From assembly GCF_000472425.1 (NCBI RefSeq), contig NZ_AXAI01000026.1, positions 1-64,000 of the forward strand: a stretch of 64,000 nt of DNA. Direction: 5' to 3'. The notes under the pieces were generated by a model, which was not told where the DNA came from, ran no database searches, and saw only the letters and a program-made list of their open reading frames with translations. The stretch comes from Bradyrhizobium sp. Tv2a-2. GTDB taxonomy: Bacteria > Pseudomonadota > Alphaproteobacteria > Rhizobiales > Xanthobacteraceae. Made by a program: the position numbers and the translations under genes. Of the stretch, positions 62,382 to 64,000 are shown piece by piece; positions within the stretch are counted from its first letter, which is position 1; the number at the start of each line of letters is the position of its first letter.

Positions 62382-63244
62382 TGCGCGACTTCTCTGCCGA
62401 TCACCGCTGGCTGTCGCTCAACACGGCGACCGTCCGCAAACAAGGCGACCTTGTCGCTATCATCGAGGGCTGCGGGCGTCATGACATTCGCGCCATCGAT
62501 CCCTGGCGCGATCAGGTCGCAGCGGTCGGACTGGATCGCGCCGTGCGTGCGGTGCGCGATGCGGGACTCGAGCTGTCGGGCTATTGCCGTGGCGGCATGT
62601 TCACCTCCGACGCCGCACGGCGCACCGAGGTGCGCGACGACAATCGCCGCTGCGTCGACGAAGCCAAGGCGCTCGGCGCGTCCTGCATCGTGCTGGTGGC
62701 CGGCGGCCTGCCGCAATATTCTCGGCCGGGCAGTGCTGTGTCGAAGGACATCGTGGCCGCACGTGCGCAGGTCGACGATGCTCTCGCCGAGATGCTCGAT
62801 TATGCAAGACAGGCGAAGTTGCCGCTGGCGATCGAGCCCCTGCATCCGGCCTATGCAGCCGACCGCGCCTGTGTGAACACGACCAAACAGGCGCTCGACA
62901 TCTGCGACCGGCTTGATCCGGAGCGAACCGGCGCGCTCGGCGTCGCGCTCGACGTCTATCACATCTGGTGGGACCCGGACTTAGCGGGGCAGATCGCGCG
63001 CGCCGGCCGCGATCGCCTGCTCGCGTTCCACGTCTGCGACTGGCTGGTGCCGACCAGGGACATTCTCAACGACCGCGGCATGATGGGCGACGGCGTCATC
63101 GATATCCGCGCGGTCCGTGGCGCGGTCGAGGCGCAAGGCTATGCCGGCTATTCCGAGATCGAGATATTCTCCGACGACTGGTGGGAGAAGCCGATGGACG
63201 ACGTCCTGCGCACCTGCATCGAGCGGCACCGGACTGTGGTGTGA
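62381..63244 (+). CDS. Sugar phosphate isomerase/epimerase (xylose isomerase-like TIM barrel)
   Basis: A 287-aa AP endonuclease 2-like barrel. The metal ligands are visible in order: Glu in PLAIEPLHPAY, Asp in GVALDVYHIWWDPDL, His in LLAFHVCDWLV and Glu in YSEIEIFSDDWW. This pattern is shared by IolE, IolI, hydroxypyruvate isomerase and D-tagatose 3-epimerases. The ATG at 62381 is preceded by a GTG at 62378 within the previous stop, giving a coupled start. It is the last gene of the operon begun at 55876. Confidence 0.9.
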   Translation: MRDFSADHRWLSLNTATVRKQGDLVAIIEGCGRHDIRAIDPWRDQVAAVGLDRAVRAVRDAGLELSGYCRGGMFTSDAARRTEVRDDNRRCVDEAKALGASCIVLVAGGLPQYSRPGSAVSKDIVAARAQVDDALAEMLDYARQAKLPLAIEPLHPAYAADRACVNTTKQALDICDRLDPERTGALGVALDVYHIWWDPDLAGQIARAGRDRLLAFHVCDWLVPTRDILNDRGMMGDGVIDIRAVRGAVEAQGYAGYSEIEIFSDDWWEKPMDDVLRTCIERHRTVV

Positions 63245-63707
63245 GGCAGATCCGGCTCTTTCTGGTCGTGGCCGGAAAGCAGCCGTTCTGGGAGTGCGAC
63301 TGAGGACGAAGCGGTTTTCCGCGCCCATCATAAATTAGAGTCCCGCGTTGGCTTCGCCCTAGCTGGATGCGCCACGCCGTGATGGCCTTCCCATGCAGGG
63401 CTCGAAGATCCGCAAAGAGAAGCGAACAGAGTCTCGACTACAACCGTAACGACTCTCCTACGCTACTGAAATGCAAGCGCAAGAAACGCGGAATACGTTG
63501 TAGATATCTTCTCGCGTGGGGCATTGCTACGAGTTGAGCCAGCCCATCTCCAAGCAAGTCGCGGCTATCGTGATTCCGGTTGCCTTCCTCTCGGATTCAA
63601 CAGCAGTCCGACGTGTCCTGTCCGATTGCAGTGTGATGTTGGAAGACGGAGATCGGCCTGTCCCTTCAGCGGATCACCGGCGTCATCGGCCTGATAAAGG
63701 GGGAGTC
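63245..63707. other. Intergenic region of lower GC content before the CFA-synthase-like gene
   Basis: 463 bp without a convincing gene on either strand. Short ORFs are present but none has a recognised sequence or ribosome binding site. From about 63300 the GC content drops relative to the rest of the window and codon-like periodicity is lost, which continues into the partial gene. No tRNA or intrinsic terminator is visible after the operon's stop. Confidence 0.5.
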
Positions 63708-64000
63708 TTGAAACTTTTTCGGTCATTCATCCGGGTCGGCAGCTTGCGTGTCGTGGACGCAGCGGGTCGCGTCCATACCTTTGGAGAGCCAGGACGGCCA
63801 GCCGCGGTGGTTCGCCTGAACTCAAGATGGCTGCACTATTCGTTGGCTTTCAATCCGGGCATGTCGATCGCGAAGGCCTATATGGACGGCACACTTACGA
63901 TCGAGGAAGGTACGTTTTATGATTTTTTCGAGGTCCTGGGCCGCAATGCTGGCCGGAGCAGCCTACACACGGACGTAGGTCAGAATCCGCTACTAGCAGC
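63708..64000 (+). CDS. Cyclopropane-fatty-acyl-phospholipid synthase-like methyltransferase, 5' part
   Basis: Open at the right edge of the window: 97 codons with no stop. The TTG at 63708 follows GGGGGAG. The N-terminal region (GRVHTFGEPGRPAAVVRLNS, then SLAFNPGMSIAKAYMDGTLT and IEEGTFYDFFEVLGRNAG) matches the N-terminal domain seen in CFA synthase-family proteins, where an AYMDG/EEG/Y-D-F-F segment precedes the methyltransferase domain. The SAM site lies beyond the window, so the assignment depends on this domain only. An ATG-only scan misses it. Confidence 0.7.
   Translation, partial: MKLFRSFIRVGSLRVVDAAGRVHTFGEPGRPAAVVRLNSRWLHYSLAFNPGMSIAKAYMDGTLTIEEGTFYDFFEVLGRNAGRSSLHTDVGQNPLLA

Overview
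The window looks like a chromosomal segment of a Bradyrhizobium-type alphaproteobacterium (Nitrobacteraceae). The evidence is uniformly high GC, a large share of ABC, TRAP and TTT solute importers, many small catabolic cassettes, several families of palindromic intergenic repeats of the kind scattered through Bradyrhizobium genomes, and the gene order narK-bjgb-flp-nasC described for nitrate assimilation in B. diazoefficiens. I see no rRNA, tRNA, CRISPR array, insertion sequence or phage gene.

Layout. 91-1506 (-): a glycogen synthase. 1706-8317 (+): a family III CoA-transferase and a complete five-gene peptide-type ABC importer, followed by a zinc alcohol dehydrogenase and a beta-decarboxylating dehydrogenase (to 10648). 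10660-13627 (-): a crotonase-fold protein, a GST and an L,D-transpeptidase. 13895-16518 (+): a translationally coupled TctC-type binding protein and aromatic monooxygenase. 16633-18031 (-): XRE and LysR regulators. 18378-19661 (+): a small unknown protein and CcdA. 19833-22753 (-): an HWE histidine kinase and a serine beta-lactamase-fold hydrolase. 22919-23833 (+): an intradiol ring-cleavage dioxygenase.

24257-30185 (+) is the nitrate assimilation operon: NarK transporter, single-domain haemoglobin, FAD-dependent reductase and NasC nitrate reductase. Its 424-bp upstream region is unusually rich in inverted repeats and holds a sigma-54-like element.

30344-49561 is mostly sugar and sugar-acid catabolism: two SMP-30 lactonases, an aldo/keto reductase, an EamA exporter, a zinc dehydrogenase, an FAH-family (AraD1-like) dehydratase, an aldehyde dehydrogenase, a uronate dehydrogenase, an IlvD/Edd-type sugar-acid dehydratase and a three-gene TRAP importer. 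Together these could carry aldoses or uronates oxidatively to 2-oxoglutarate. A chemoreceptor and an Lrp regulator divergent from an MdeB-like 2-oxoacid dehydrogenase E1 lie among them.

49622-53747: an enoyl-CoA isomerase-like gene, a ferredoxin-reductase-type flavoprotein and two PfkB-family kinases. 53970-63244 (+): a two-domain VOC protein, a TetR regulator, a NitT/TauT-type ABC importer and four sugar-acid-type enzymes (enolase superfamily, Gfo/Idh/MocA, DUF993 and a xylose-isomerase-like TIM barrel), tightly packed and apparently one catabolic operon of unknown substrate. This is the best candidate here for undescribed biology. The right end is a less GC-rich spacer and the start of a cyclopropane-fatty-acid-synthase-like gene that runs off the window.
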